From positions 124,001 to 188,000 of the forward strand of contig NZ_JOEZ01000005.1 in the NCBI RefSeq assembly GCF_000721175.1: DNA of 64,000 nucleotides, given 5' to 3'. Every line of letters begins with the position of its first letter. The first letter of the stretch is position 1. Source of the DNA: Streptomyces anulatus. Lineage in GTDB: Bacteria; Actinomycetota; Actinomycetes; Streptomycetales; Streptomycetaceae. A program made the translations under genes and the position numbers. The notes beneath the pieces are model-generated. The model worked only from the letters and a program-made list of their open reading frames with translations, did no database searches and was not told the DNA's origin. Positions 1 through 7,173 of this stretch are shown here, piece after piece.

Positions 1-2
1 TC

Positions 3-2234
3 CTCGCGGAGGAGCTGGGCGTCGACCCGCGCCCCGAACTGGCCCAGCTCCAGCAGCGGATCCTGCGCGCCGACGAGGAGCTGGCCCGCCCTGCGGACGA
101 GCCTGCCCCCGCGCCCGCCCCGCTGCGCCCCGCGCAGCTTCCGGCGACGGTGCCGGACTTCACCGGCCGGTCCGCGTTCGTCTCCGAGCTGGGCGGCCGT
201 CTCGCCACCGCCGAGGGCTCGGTGATGGCCGTCTCCGCGGTGGCCGGGATCGGCGGCGTCGGCAAGACGACGCTGGCCGTGCACGTCGCCCACCAGGCCC
301 GCCGGCACTTCCCGGACGGGCAGCTCTACGTCGACCTCCAGGGCGCGGGAGCCAGGGCCGCCGAACCGGAGACGGTGCTCGGGGCGTTCCTGCGGGCGCT
401 CGGCACGGCGGACTCGGCGATCCCGGACACGCTGGACGAGCGGGCCGCGCTGTACCGCTCGACGCTGGACGGCCGCCGCATACTGATCCTCCTCGACAAC
501 GCCCACGACGCGGCCCAGATCCGCCCGTTGCTGCCCGGTACGCCGGGGTGCGCGGCCCTGGTGACGAGCCGGGTGCGGATGGTGGACCTGGCCGGGGCAC
601 ATCTGGTGGACCTGGACGTGATGTCGCCCGAGGAGGCGCTCCAGCTCTTCACCCGGATCGTCGGCGCGGAGCGGGTCGGCGCGGAGCGCGAGGCGGCGCT
701 GGACGTGGTGGCCGCGTGCGGCTTCCTGCCCCTGGCGATCCGCATCGCCGCCTCCCGGCTGGCCGCCCGCCGCACCTGGACGGTCTCGGTCCTCGCCGCC
801 AAGCTCGCGGACGAGCGACGCCGGCTGGACGAGCTGCAGGCGGGCGATCTCGCGGTGAAGGCCACGTTCGAACTCGGCTACGGCCAGCTGGAACCGGCCC
901 AGGCCCGCGCCTTCCGTCTCCTGGGCCTCGCGGACGGCCCGGACGTCTCGCTGGCCGCGGCGGCGGCCCTGCTGGACCTGGACCCGCACGTGGCGGAGGA
1001 CCTCCTGGAGGCCCTGGTCGACACGAGCCTGGTGGAGTCGGCAGCGCCTGGCCGCTACCGGTACCACGACCTGGTGCGACTCTACGCGCGTGCGTGCGCG
1101 GAGCGGGACGAGCAGTCACCGGTGGAGCGGGAGCTGGCGCTGTCGCGGCTGCTGGACTTCTATCTGGCCACGGCGGCGGGGGTGTACGCGCTGGAGCGGC
1201 CGGGGGACCGGCTGGTGGATCACCTGGAGCCGACGGACCGCGCGGGGCTCTCGTTCGGCGACCGGCACGCGGCCCTGGACTGGCTGTACACGGAGGCGAC
1301 CAACCTGCTGACCTGCGTACGCCAGGTAGCACGCCCGGCCACCCTGCGCCGCGCGGTGGATCTGCTGTACGCCGCCCTGGACCTGGGCGAGTCGGGCGCG
1401 AACGCGAAGCAGTACGAGGCGGCGGCCGTGACGGTGCGCGAAGCCGCCCGGGAGTGCGGCGATCCCCGGACGGAGAGCCGCGCCGTCATGTGCCTTGCCA
1501 ACGCACACCAGTTGGCGGGGCGATTCGACCATGCGGACGGGGAGGCCAAGGAGGCGATGCGGCTGGCCGAGACCGCCCAGGACCTGCTGGCGGTCAGCTG
1601 GGCGGCCAACGCCCGGGGCATCATCGCGCTCTACCACAGCCGCCACCAGGACGGCGAAGCCTTCCTGAACCAGGCGATCGAGGCATTCCGCAGCGACGGC
1701 AACCGCCCGGGCGAGGCGAGCGCCCTGTGCAACCTCTCCCGCATCCACCTCGCCACGGGACGTACCGGCAGCGCCATCACCCTGGCCCGCTCCGGCATCG
1801 AGATCTACGACCTCCTCGGCCATGCCCTGCGCGGCGCGAACGGCCGCTACGCCCTGGGCATGGCGCTGACCCAGAGCGAGGAGTTCTCGGCGGCCACCGC
1901 GAAGCTGACCGAGGCGCTGGAGATATTCCGCGAAAGCCGCCAGCGACTGTGGGAGGGCATGACTCTGTTCCGGCTGGCGGAGGTCGAGATCGCGTCCGGG
2001 CAGCCCGCACAGGCCGCTCAGTACGCGGAGGTGGCCCTGACGGTCCTGCGAGGCATCGGCGGCGAGTGGCGGCGGGGGAACGTCCTGACCGTGCTGGGGC
2101 GGGCGCTGGCCGGCATCGGCCAGACCGGCCGTGCCCAGGTCTGCTGGAACGAGGCGCTGGACATATACGACGAGCTCGGCTCGACCGAGGCGGACGGCGT
2201 CCGATCACTGCTGACGCGCATCTCGACGCACTGA
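3..2234 (+). CDS. afsR: AfsR-type SARP/NB-ARC/TPR regulator (5' end missing)
   Basis: The reading frame is open from the window edge. The first residues match the end of a bacterial transcriptional activation domain (EELGVDPRPELAQLQQRIL). A P-loop ATPase follows with GIGGVGKTT near 250-275, a Walker B-like RILILLDNAHDA and NB-ARC helices, then TPR repeats to the C-terminus. The 743 residues present plus a normal SARP N-terminus of about 250 would give the roughly 993 residues known for AfsR. AfsR is a cytoplasmic transcription factor activated by AfsK phosphorylation that switches on afsS and antibiotic production. The next gene looks like afsS and an AfsK-type kinase lies 7 kb away, which supports the name over a generic SARP-NB-ARC paralogue. 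The DNA-binding domain is outside the window and cannot be checked. Confidence 0.8.
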   Translation, partial: LAEELGVDPRPELAQLQQRILRADEELARPADEPAPAPAPLRPAQLPATVPDFTGRSAFVSELGGRLATAEGSVMAVSAVAGIGGVGKTTLAVHVAHQARRHFPDGQLYVDLQGAGARAAEPETVLGAFLRALGTADSAIPDTLDERAALYRSTLDGRRILILLDNAHDAAQIRPLLPGTPGCAALVTSRVRMVDLAGAHLVDLDVMSPEEALQLFTRIVGAERVGAEREAALDVVAACGFLPLAIRIAASRLAARRTWTVSVLAAKLADERRRLDELQAGDLAVKATFELGYGQLEPAQARAFRLLGLADGPDVSLAAAAALLDLDPHVAEDLLEALVDTSLVESAAPGRYRYHDLVRLYARACAERDEQSPVERELALSRLLDFYLATAAGVYALERPGDRLVDHLEPTDRAGLSFGDRHAALDWLYTEATNLLTCVRQVARPATLRRAVDLLYAALDLGESGANAKQYEAAAVTVREAARECGDPRTESRAVMCLANAHQLAGRFDHADGEAKEAMRLAETAQDLLAVSWAANARGIIALYHSRHQDGEAFLNQAIEAFRSDGNRPGEASALCNLSRIHLATGRTGSAITLARSGIEIYDLLGHALRGANGRYALGMALTQSEEFSAATAKLTEALEIFRESRQRLWEGMTLFRLAEVEIASGQPAQAAQYAEVALTVLRGIGGEWRRGNVLTVLGRALAGIGQTGRAQVCWNEALDIYDELGSTEADGVRSLLTRISTH

Positions 2235-2242
2235 AGCAGCCG

Positions 2243-2276
2243 CGTTCATCGTTCGTTTATCGCCGCCCGCCATGCT
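2243..2276 (+). promoter_or_regulatory. SARP (AfsR) direct repeat with -10, probable afsS promoter; also fits a PHO box
   Basis: CGTTCATCG at 2243-2251 and CGTTTATCG at 2254-2262 are direct repeats with an 11-bp period, one helical turn. Exactly 8 bp follow before CATGCT at 2271-2276, a plausible -10. SARP activators bind heptamer-type repeats 8 bp upstream of the -10. GTTCATC/GTTTATC in 11-bp units also fits PHO boxes; in S. coelicolor AfsR and PhoP are reported to bind overlapping sites at afsS. The site lies directly after the afsR stop. Confidence 0.7.
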
Positions 2277-2351
2277 CAGTCATGTCGATCCGTCGCGTCG
2301 GGGGGCAGACGGGGGCGACATCGGGCGCGCTATTAAGGTGAGCGGCCCCGA

Positions 2352-2395
2352 GAGGCCCGTCCGGCAGTCCACGGGGGAACAGCCGGACGGGCCTC
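2352..2395 (+). terminator. 14-bp stem hairpin between afsR and afsS
   Basis: GAGGCCCGTCCGGC at 2352-2365 pairs perfectly with GCCGGACGGGCCTC at 2382-2395 around a 16-nt loop. It lies downstream of the proposed afsS -10 and 30 nt before the afsS ribosome binding site. It could be the afsR terminator or an attenuator in the afsS leader. There is no U-tract, as is usual in Streptomyces. Confidence 0.6.
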
Positions 2396-2441
2396 GCCAA
2401 CCCACTGCTGACGCACCGCACAAGAGAAGGAGTTGACCATC

Positions 2442-2594
2442 ATGGCCGACGCCACGAAGAAGGACCCTGTCTTCAAGCCCGCCGACCAGCACGCCACGGG
2501 CGAGCCGACGACGCAGGACCAGCACGCCACCGGCGAGCCGGTGACCACGCAGGACCAGCACGCCACGTCGGAGCCGTTCGAGCCGAAGAAGTAG
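2442..2594 (+). CDS. afsS: AfsS-like 50-residue repeat protein
   Basis: ATG at 2442 follows GAAGGAG with good spacing. The 50-residue product is hydrophilic and acidic and carries three repeats of DQHAT followed by G/S-E-P, two of them preceded by T-T-Q. AfsS (AfsR2) of S. coelicolor is a 63-residue activator of secondary metabolism encoded next to afsR, and it has comparable T-x-x-D-N-H repeats that led to the 'sigma factor-like' label. Position after afsR and behind a SARP box supports the call. There is no signal peptide or membrane segment. It is shorter than the S. coelicolor protein, and its biochemical activity is unknown in the family. Confidence 0.7.
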   Translation: MADATKKDPVFKPADQHATGEPTTQDQHATGEPVTTQDQHATSEPFEPKK

Positions 2595-2618
2595 ACCTTC
2601 CCGACGGGGTACGGGGGA

Positions 2619-2659
2619 AGCGGCCGCGGTGGCACCGAGGGGGAGCCACCGCGGCCGCT
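2619..2659 (+). terminator. 15-bp perfect stem terminator after afsS
   Basis: AGCGGCCGCGGTGGC at 2619-2633 is the exact reverse complement of 2645-2659, with an 11-nt loop. It starts 25 nt after the afsS stop. Confidence 0.8.
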
Positions 2660-2794
2660 GCATGTGCAGGAACGACCTGCTCACGTAATCGCGTAAACGT
2701 TCGACCCCTTCCCGCCATGGGGGTACCGCCATCGCCCCCCCTTGTCACTAGCGTCACTCCACGTCCGGAAGCTCGCTACACCACAGGAGCGGGA

Positions 2795-2927
2795 ATGACC
2801 CGCACCAAGAAGACGTCCGTCGCCGCCGCGTTCGCAGTCGCCCTCGGCCTCGGCTTCCCGGGCCTTGGCCGACAACCACGCGACCGGCGACACCCCCGTC
2901 ACCACGCAGGACAACCACGCGACCTGA
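2795..2927 (+). pseudogene. Frameshifted secreted DNHAT-repeat peptide
   Basis: ATG at 2795 behind an AGGAG site starts MTRTKKTSVAAAFAVALGLG, a clear Sec signal peptide. The frame then runs into unrelated Arg/His-rich sequence. One frame over, from 2865 to the stop at 2925-2927, it reads ALADNHATGDTPVTTQDNHAT. Removing a single G from the CCCGGG run at 2857-2862 joins both parts into a 43-residue protein with a good signal peptidase site (ALA before D). The mature part would be about 18 residues made of the same T-T-Q-D-N-H-A-T repeat as AfsS. This is a frameshift mutation, a sequencing error in a G run, or slippage; the sequence alone cannot tell which. Confidence 0.65.
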
Positions 2928-2941
2928 GCCAGAAGCATCCC

Positions 2942-2967
2942 GGGGCCCGAGCGTGCGCTCGGGCCCC
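2942..2967 (+). terminator. 12-bp stem terminator
   Basis: GGGGCCCGAGCG at 2942-2953 pairs perfectly with CGCTCGGGCCCC at 2956-2967. It starts 15 nt after the stop of the DNHAT peptide gene. Confidence 0.7.
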
Positions 2968-3017
2968 TCCGCACGCCGTCTCCGCCCCTTCCTCTAAGTA
3001 CCCACCCGGGCCATATG

Positions 3018-3030
3018 GCATTGAAAATGC
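3018..3030. promoter_or_regulatory. Palindrome upstream of the toxin-antitoxin operon
   Basis: GCATT-GAA-AATGC sits 12 bp before the antitoxin start in an unusually AT-rich stretch. Antitoxins normally autorepress through such palindromes. TAAAGT at 3031-3036 could be a -10 giving an almost leaderless mRNA. This is inferred from position only. Confidence 0.4.
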
Positions 3031-3042
3031 TAAAGTCGGTCC

Positions 3043-3321
3043 ATGACCGAAGCCCCCGACTTCCCCCCCGGAGACGGCCCCAGCAGCGGCATCTCCGTCT
3101 CTCTCACCGCCGGCACCCTTCATGCGATCCGCGAGCGAGTCGGCAAGCGCGGCGTGTCCGCCTACCTCGAGATGGCCGCACAGCGGCAGATCGAGCGCGA
3201 CCACCTGGACGAGCTCCTCGCCGACTTCGAGGCGACCAACGGTCCCACCGACCCCGCCGCTGTGGCCGACAAGCGCGCCAAACTGACGAGCGACCCGCCC
3301 CAAGCCGGAGCGGCCGCGTGA
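3043..3321 (+). CDS. Antitoxin (VapB-like, ribbon-helix-helix type)
   Basis: A 92-residue protein with an N-terminal short beta/helix pattern (ISVSLTAGTLHAIRERVG, then SAYLEMAAQRQIERD) typical of RHH-type DNA-binding antitoxins. An acidic, Ala-rich C-terminal tail would wrap the toxin. The stop codon overlaps the GTG start of the downstream PIN-domain gene (GTGA), a translationally coupled arrangement normal for VapBC pairs. It should bind and inhibit the toxin and repress the operon. The RHH assignment is by pattern only; the partner gene makes the antitoxin role fairly safe. Confidence 0.75.
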   Translation: MTEAPDFPPGDGPSSGISVSLTAGTLHAIRERVGKRGVSAYLEMAAQRQIERDHLDELLADFEATNGPTDPAAVADKRAKLTSDPPQAGAAA

Positions 3322-3716
3322 GCGGTGCCCTGGTCCTCGACAGCGAAGGACTCGCACAGGCCGTCCAGCGGGGCCGAGAGGTTCAGGAATGGCTGGAGGC
3401 CGCCCGCGACGCAGACCTCCCGGTGATCACTTCGGCGGCGGTCCTGGTCGAGGTGATTCACCCACGGCTCAGTCCTTCAGCGCTGTCCTGGACACTGTCA
3501 CGCCTACGCGTCGAACCGGTCACCCAGGTCCTCGCGCACACAGCCGCATCCCTGCTCCGTAACGCTGGACTGCACGGCCACAAGTACGCCATCGACGCGA
3601 TGCTCTGCGCGACCGCTCTGGCGCACCCGGGCCGGGTGACCATCCTGACGTCCGACGTGGAGGACATCGGTATCCTCACCGCCGACCACCCTCGCGTGAC
3701 CACGGAGAAGGTCTGA
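3318..3716 (+). CDS. VapC-family PIN-domain ribonuclease toxin
   Basis: A 132-residue PIN domain started by GTG at 3318, which overlaps the antitoxin stop. The metal-binding acidic residues are all visible: D8 (VLDSEG), E45 (VLVEVIH), D93 (KYAIDAML) and D113 (TSDVED). VapC toxins cleave tRNA or rRNA in a Mg2+-dependent way when freed from VapB. The intact quartet and normal length suggest an active nuclease. An upstream in-frame ATG at 3015 overlaps the antitoxin and is unlikely. A truncated copy of a related PIN domain follows on the opposite strand. Confidence 0.85.
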   Translation: MSGALVLDSEGLAQAVQRGREVQEWLEAARDADLPVITSAAVLVEVIHPRLSPSALSWTLSRLRVEPVTQVLAHTAASLLRNAGLHGHKYAIDAMLCATALAHPGRVTILTSDVEDIGILTADHPRVTTEKV

Positions 3717-3744
3717 GGCCCTCGGCCCCGGCGGGAGTCGGCGT

Positions 3745-3900
3745 CTACGATCCCCGCACCTGAACCTTCGCCGCGCACAGCTTCGCCAGGTCGTCCACGT
3801 CGGACGTGAAGAGCGCCCTCCGGCCCGGCTGCCGGTTCGCGATCGCGGCGAGCGCGGCGTCGATGGCGTACTTGTGGCCGCGCAGGCCGGCCTCGCGCCG
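3745..3900 (-). pseudogene. C-terminal remnant of a second PIN-domain toxin
   Basis: Read on the minus strand, about 50 residues match the C-terminal half of VapC: GLRGHKYAIDAALAAIANRQ, then ALFTSDVDDLAKL, to a TAG at 3745-3747. This aligns with GLHGHKYAIDAM and TILTSDVEDI of the intact toxin next door. It keeps the last two acidic residues but lacks the N-terminal half. It begins immediately after the stop codon of the FadD3-like gene, so the rest was replaced or deleted when that gene arrived. Confidence 0.7.
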
Positions 3901-3902
3901 GC

Positions 3903-5459
3903 CTACCCCCGCCCCCGCAGCTCCCCCTTCACCACCTTGCCGCTCGCGTTGCGCGGCAGCTCGGGGACGAATTCCACCGCCCTCGGCACCTTGAAGTTCG
4001 CCATCTCGCGGCGGGACCAGGCGATCAGGTCGTCCGCGGTGAGCGTCGCGCCCCGGCGGCGGACCGCGTAGGCCTTGCCGACCTCGCCGAGCCTCGGGTC
4101 CGGGATGCCGATGACCGCGACGTCGGCCACGTCCGGGTGGAGGCCGAGGAGCTGCTCTATCTCGGCCGGGTAGGCGTTGAAGCCGCCCACGATGAACATG
4201 TCCTTGATCCGGTCCGTGATCCGCAGGTTGCCCGCCGCGTCCAGGACGCCCACGTCGCCGGTGCGGAGCCAGCCGTCCTCGGTCATCGTGGCGGCCGTCG
4301 TGTCCGGGTCCTCGAAGTAGCCGGTCATCACGGTGAAGCCGCGGACCTGCACCTCGCCCGGAGCGCCCGGTTCCGCCTGGACGCGGATCTCGGTGCCGGG
4401 GATCGCCCGGCCGGACGTGGTGGCCACGACCTCGGGCGCGTCGCCCCGGCGGCACATGGTGACGATGCCGCTCGCCTCGGAGAGGCCGTACGCCGTGAGG
4501 ACCGTCGCGATGTGGAGCTCGTTGCGCAGGCGCTCCACCAGCCGGAGGGGGACCACCGCCGCGCCGGTGACGACCAGGCGGAGGGCCGAGAGGTCGTGCG
4601 CGTCGCGTGCCGGGTGGTCCAGGAGCGACTGGTGGAGGGTCGGCGGGCCGGGCAGGACCGAGATCCGTTCCGCCGCGATGTTCGCCAGCACCGTGTCCAC
4701 GTTGAACACCGGCTGCGGCACCATCGTGGCCCCCCGCATCAGACAGGCGATGATGCCCGCCTTGTAGCCGAAGGTGTGGAAGAACGGGTTCACGATCAGG
4801 TAGCGGTCGCCTTCACGCAGGCCCGCCAGGTCGCTCCAGATCGCGTACGCGCGCAGCGTCTGGGCGTGGGTGATCACCGCACCCTTCGGGCGGCCCGTGG
4901 TGCCGGAGGTGTAGATGATGTCGGAGGGGTCCGTGGGGGCGATGGCCGCCGCCCGTTCCCGTACGGCGGAGGACGGGACGCTCTCCCCCGACGCCAGGAA
5001 GTCCGGCCAGCTCGTGTAGTCCTCGGGGGCCGTGTCCGCCAGCACCACCACCCGCTCCAGGTCCGGCAGCTTCACCTCCGCCCGCCGCAGCGACGCCACG
5101 TACGAGGTGCCCAGGAACGTACCGGTGACGAACAGCAGCCTGGCCCGGCTGCGCCGCAGGATGTACGCCGCCTCCGTGCCCTTGAAGCGCGTGTTCAGCG
5201 GGACCAGCACCCCGCCGGCGGTCACCGCCCCGAGCGCGGAGACGATCCAGTCCAGGGTGTTCGGGGCCCAGACCGCGACCCGGTCCCCCGGCTCCACCCC
5301 GGAGGCGATGCACGCGGCCGCCGCGCGCTCCACCCGGTCGCCGAGCTCGGCGTACGAGAGCCGGGTGCGGCCGTCGGCCACCGCCTCGGCGGTGCCGTGA
5401 CGCCGCGCCGCCGTCCGCACCAGCTCCGGGATGGTGCACCATTCCTCGTCGCCTCGCAT
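3903..5459 (-). CDS. FadD3-like acyl-CoA ligase
   Basis: A 518-residue AMP-forming ligase of the ANL family. YTSGTTGRPKG is at residues 183-193, followed by the adenylation motif YGLSEASG, the hinge TGDVGVLDAAGNLRITDRIKD split across lobes, and the catalytic Lys region NASGKVVKG near the end. Stretches such as NPFFHTFGYKAGI, LPGPPT and QSLLDHPAR strongly recall mycobacterial FadD3, which activates the steroid CD-ring propionate (HIP). It is divergent from the thiolase-DUF35-hydratase operon, with a CTGAC-N5-GTCAG operator between them. The substrate is not proven: the other HIP-pathway genes are not here, so a related cyclic acid is equally possible. Confidence 0.8.
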   Translation of the reverse strand: MRGDEEWCTIPELVRTAARRHGTAEAVADGRTRLSYAELGDRVERAAAACIASGVEPGDRVAVWAPNTLDWIVSALGAVTAGGVLVPLNTRFKGTEAAYILRRSRARLLFVTGTFLGTSYVASLRRAEVKLPDLERVVVLADTAPEDYTSWPDFLASGESVPSSAVRERAAAIAPTDPSDIIYTSGTTGRPKGAVITHAQTLRAYAIWSDLAGLREGDRYLIVNPFFHTFGYKAGIIACLMRGATMVPQPVFNVDTVLANIAAERISVLPGPPTLHQSLLDHPARDAHDLSALRLVVTGAAVVPLRLVERLRNELHIATVLTAYGLSEASGIVTMCRRGDAPEVVATTSGRAIPGTEIRVQAEPGAPGEVQVRGFTVMTGYFEDPDTTAATMTEDGWLRTGDVGVLDAAGNLRITDRIKDMFIVGGFNAYPAEIEQLLGLHPDVADVAVIGIPDPRLGEVGKAYAVRRRGATLTADDLIAWSRREMANFKVPRAVEFVPELPRNASGKVVKGELRGRG

Positions 5460-5485
5460 CTCGCGCCCTCCCGCTGCCGCATTAG

Positions 5486-5500
5486 CTGACTATCCGTCAG
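5486..5500. promoter_or_regulatory. Operator copy 1 (CTGACTATCCGTCAG)
   Basis: A 15-bp inverted repeat of the CTGAY-N5-GTYAG type, between the divergent FadD3-like and thiolase genes, 26 bp from the ligase start and 55 bp from the thiolase start. Nine similar sites precede other acyl-CoA genes in this window. Size and symmetry fit a TetR-family operator. Confidence 0.75.
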
Positions 5501-5555
5501 ATTAGCGGTAGCCTCTGCCGCTGTCAGCAGGCGCGACGGTGCGGGAGGTCAGCGG

Positions 5556-6704
5556 ATGGCAACGCTCAAGGACGCGACGGCGATAGCCGGGATCGGGCAG
5601 ACGGCGTTCGCGAAACGGCTCCCGGAGTCCGAGAAGACGCTCGCCTGCCGGGCGATCCTGGCGGCCCTCGACGACGCCGGGATCGCGCCGTCGGAAGTCG
5701 ACGGCTTCGCCTCGTACACCATGGAGGAGACCGACGAGGTCGAGGTCGCCAAGGCGATCGGGGCCGGAGACGTCACCTTCTTCAGCAAGGTGGGGTACGG
5801 CGGCGGGGGCTCCTGCGCCACCCTCGCCCACCTCGCCTCCGCAGTCGCCACCGGACAGGCGAGCGTCGGCGTCGCCTGGCGGTCCCGCAAACGCGGATCC
5901 GGGCCCCGGCCGTGGAAGAACACCGCCGTTCAACTCCCCACGCCCGCCCAGTGGACCCGGCCCTACGGGCTGCTGCGGCCCGCCGACGAGATCGGCATGC
6001 TGGCCCGGCGCTACATGCACGAGTACGGAGCCACCCGCGACCACCTCTTCAACGTCGCGCTCGCCTGCCGCAACCGGGCCAACCAGAACCCGGCCGCGAT
6101 CATGTACGAGCGCCCGCTGACCCGCGAGATGTACATGAACTCCCGCTGGATCAGCGAACCCCTCTGCCTCTTCGACAACTGCCTGGAGACCGACGGGGCG
6201 TTGGCCTGCGTCATCGTCTCCGCCGAACGCGCCCGCGACTGCCGGCGGAAGCCGGTCTACCTCCACTCCGTGGCCCAGGGGCTGCCCGCCCAGCACCACG
6301 GGATGGTCAACTACTGGAACGACGACCCGCTCACCGGGCCCGCCTGGACGGCCGCCCGACAGCTGTGGAAACAGGCCGACTTCGGGCCCGACGACGTCGA
6401 TGTGGCCCAGATCTACGACGCGTTCACCCCGCTCGTCCCCCTCTCCCTGGAGGGGTACGGCTTCTGCGGGCGCGGCGAGGGCGGCGCGTTCACCGAGGGC
6501 GGGGCCCTGGAGAGCGGCGGGCGGCTGCCCGTCAACACCGGCGGCGGCGGCCTGAGTGAGGCGTACGTCCACGGCTTCAACCTCATCACCGAGGGCGTGA
6601 AGCAACTGCGCGGCACCTCCACCGCCCAGGTGCCCGACGCCGCCACCTGCCTGGTCACCGCCGGTGAGGGCGTCCCGACATCGGCCGTACTGCTGAGGAG
6701 TTGA
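5556..6704 (+). CDS. SCP-x/Ltp2-like thiolase-fold aldolase
   Basis: A 382-residue thiolase-superfamily protein of the lipid-transfer type (N-terminal TAIAGIGQTAFAK, GFASYTMEET, C-terminal YDAFTPLVPLSLEGYGFC, NTGGGGLSEAYVHG). The usual thiolase Cys-x-Ser-Gly nucleophile motif and the GHP motif are absent; only C87 in GGGGSCATL lies near that region. This fits Ltp2-type retro-aldolases, which cut a steroid side-chain hydroxyacyl-CoA and need a DUF35 partner. The DUF35 gene follows after 4 nt and an enoyl-CoA hydratase follows that, forming one operon. Function is inferred from family and context; a biosynthetic thiolase role is less likely. Confidence 0.75.
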   Translation: MATLKDATAIAGIGQTAFAKRLPESEKTLACRAILAALDDAGIAPSEVDGFASYTMEETDEVEVAKAIGAGDVTFFSKVGYGGGGSCATLAHLASAVATGQASVGVAWRSRKRGSGPRPWKNTAVQLPTPAQWTRPYGLLRPADEIGMLARRYMHEYGATRDHLFNVALACRNRANQNPAAIMYERPLTREMYMNSRWISEPLCLFDNCLETDGALACVIVSAERARDCRRKPVYLHSVAQGLPAQHHGMVNYWNDDPLTGPAWTAARQLWKQADFGPDDVDVAQIYDAFTPLVPLSLEGYGFCGRGEGGAFTEGGALESGGRLPVNTGGGGLSEAYVHGFNLITEGVKQLRGTSTAQVPDAATCLVTAGEGVPTSAVLLRS

Positions 6705-6708
6705 GGAG

Positions 6709-7170
6709 ATGGCCGTGAACGATTCCCTGCTGCTTCCCGTCGTCGACGAGGACGGCGCGCCCTTCTGGGAGTACGCCGCGCGCGGCGAACTGCGCGTGCA
6801 GGCCTGCGCCTCCCCCGCCTGCGGCGAACTGCGCTTCCCGCCCCGGCCCTGCTGCCCGCACTGCGGGTCGTTCGGGAGTGAGTGGCGGGAGACGAGCGGG
6901 CGCGGCCGGCTCTGGTCCTACGTGATCCCGCATCCGCCACTGCTCCCCGCCTACGCCGAACAGGCGCCGTACAACGCGGTGCTGGTCGAGCTGGCCGACG
7001 CCCCGCACATCCGGCTGGCCGGGAACGTCGTCGCCTCCCCCGACGCGCCGCTGAACTCGGTGGACCCGGCGCGGCTGCGGATCGGGGCTCCGGTGCGGGC
7101 GGTCTTCTGCCCGGTCGAACCCGGTGGCGCACCCGGCGTCACGCTCGTCCGCTGGCTCCTGGAGCGGTGA
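6709..7170 (+). CDS. DUF35 Zn-ribbon/OB-fold protein (aldolase or hydratase partner)
   Basis: A 153-residue protein with an N-terminal helix (PFWEYAARGEL), a Zn-ribbon with C33, C38, C48/49 and C52, and an OB-fold (GRGRLWSYVIPHP, PYNAVLVEL, RLAGNVV). DUF35 proteins such as the C-terminal half of ChsH2 bind thiolase-fold aldolases and shuttle CoA esters between enzymes. It starts 4 nt after the Ltp2-like gene, so the two are probably co-translated and form a complex. GGAG sites precede the start. Confidence 0.85.
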   Translation: MAVNDSLLLPVVDEDGAPFWEYAARGELRVQACASPACGELRFPPRPCCPHCGSFGSEWRETSGRGRLWSYVIPHPPLLPAYAEQAPYNAVLVELADAPHIRLAGNVVASPDAPLNSVDPARLRIGAPVRAVFCPVEPGGAPGVTLVRWLLER

Positions 7171-7173
7171 GCG

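Noticed and set aside
3015..3317. Upstream extension of the VapC frame from ATG at 3015
   Set aside because: It would overlap the entire antitoxin gene and shows no PIN sequence; the GTG at 3318 gives a normal VapC length.
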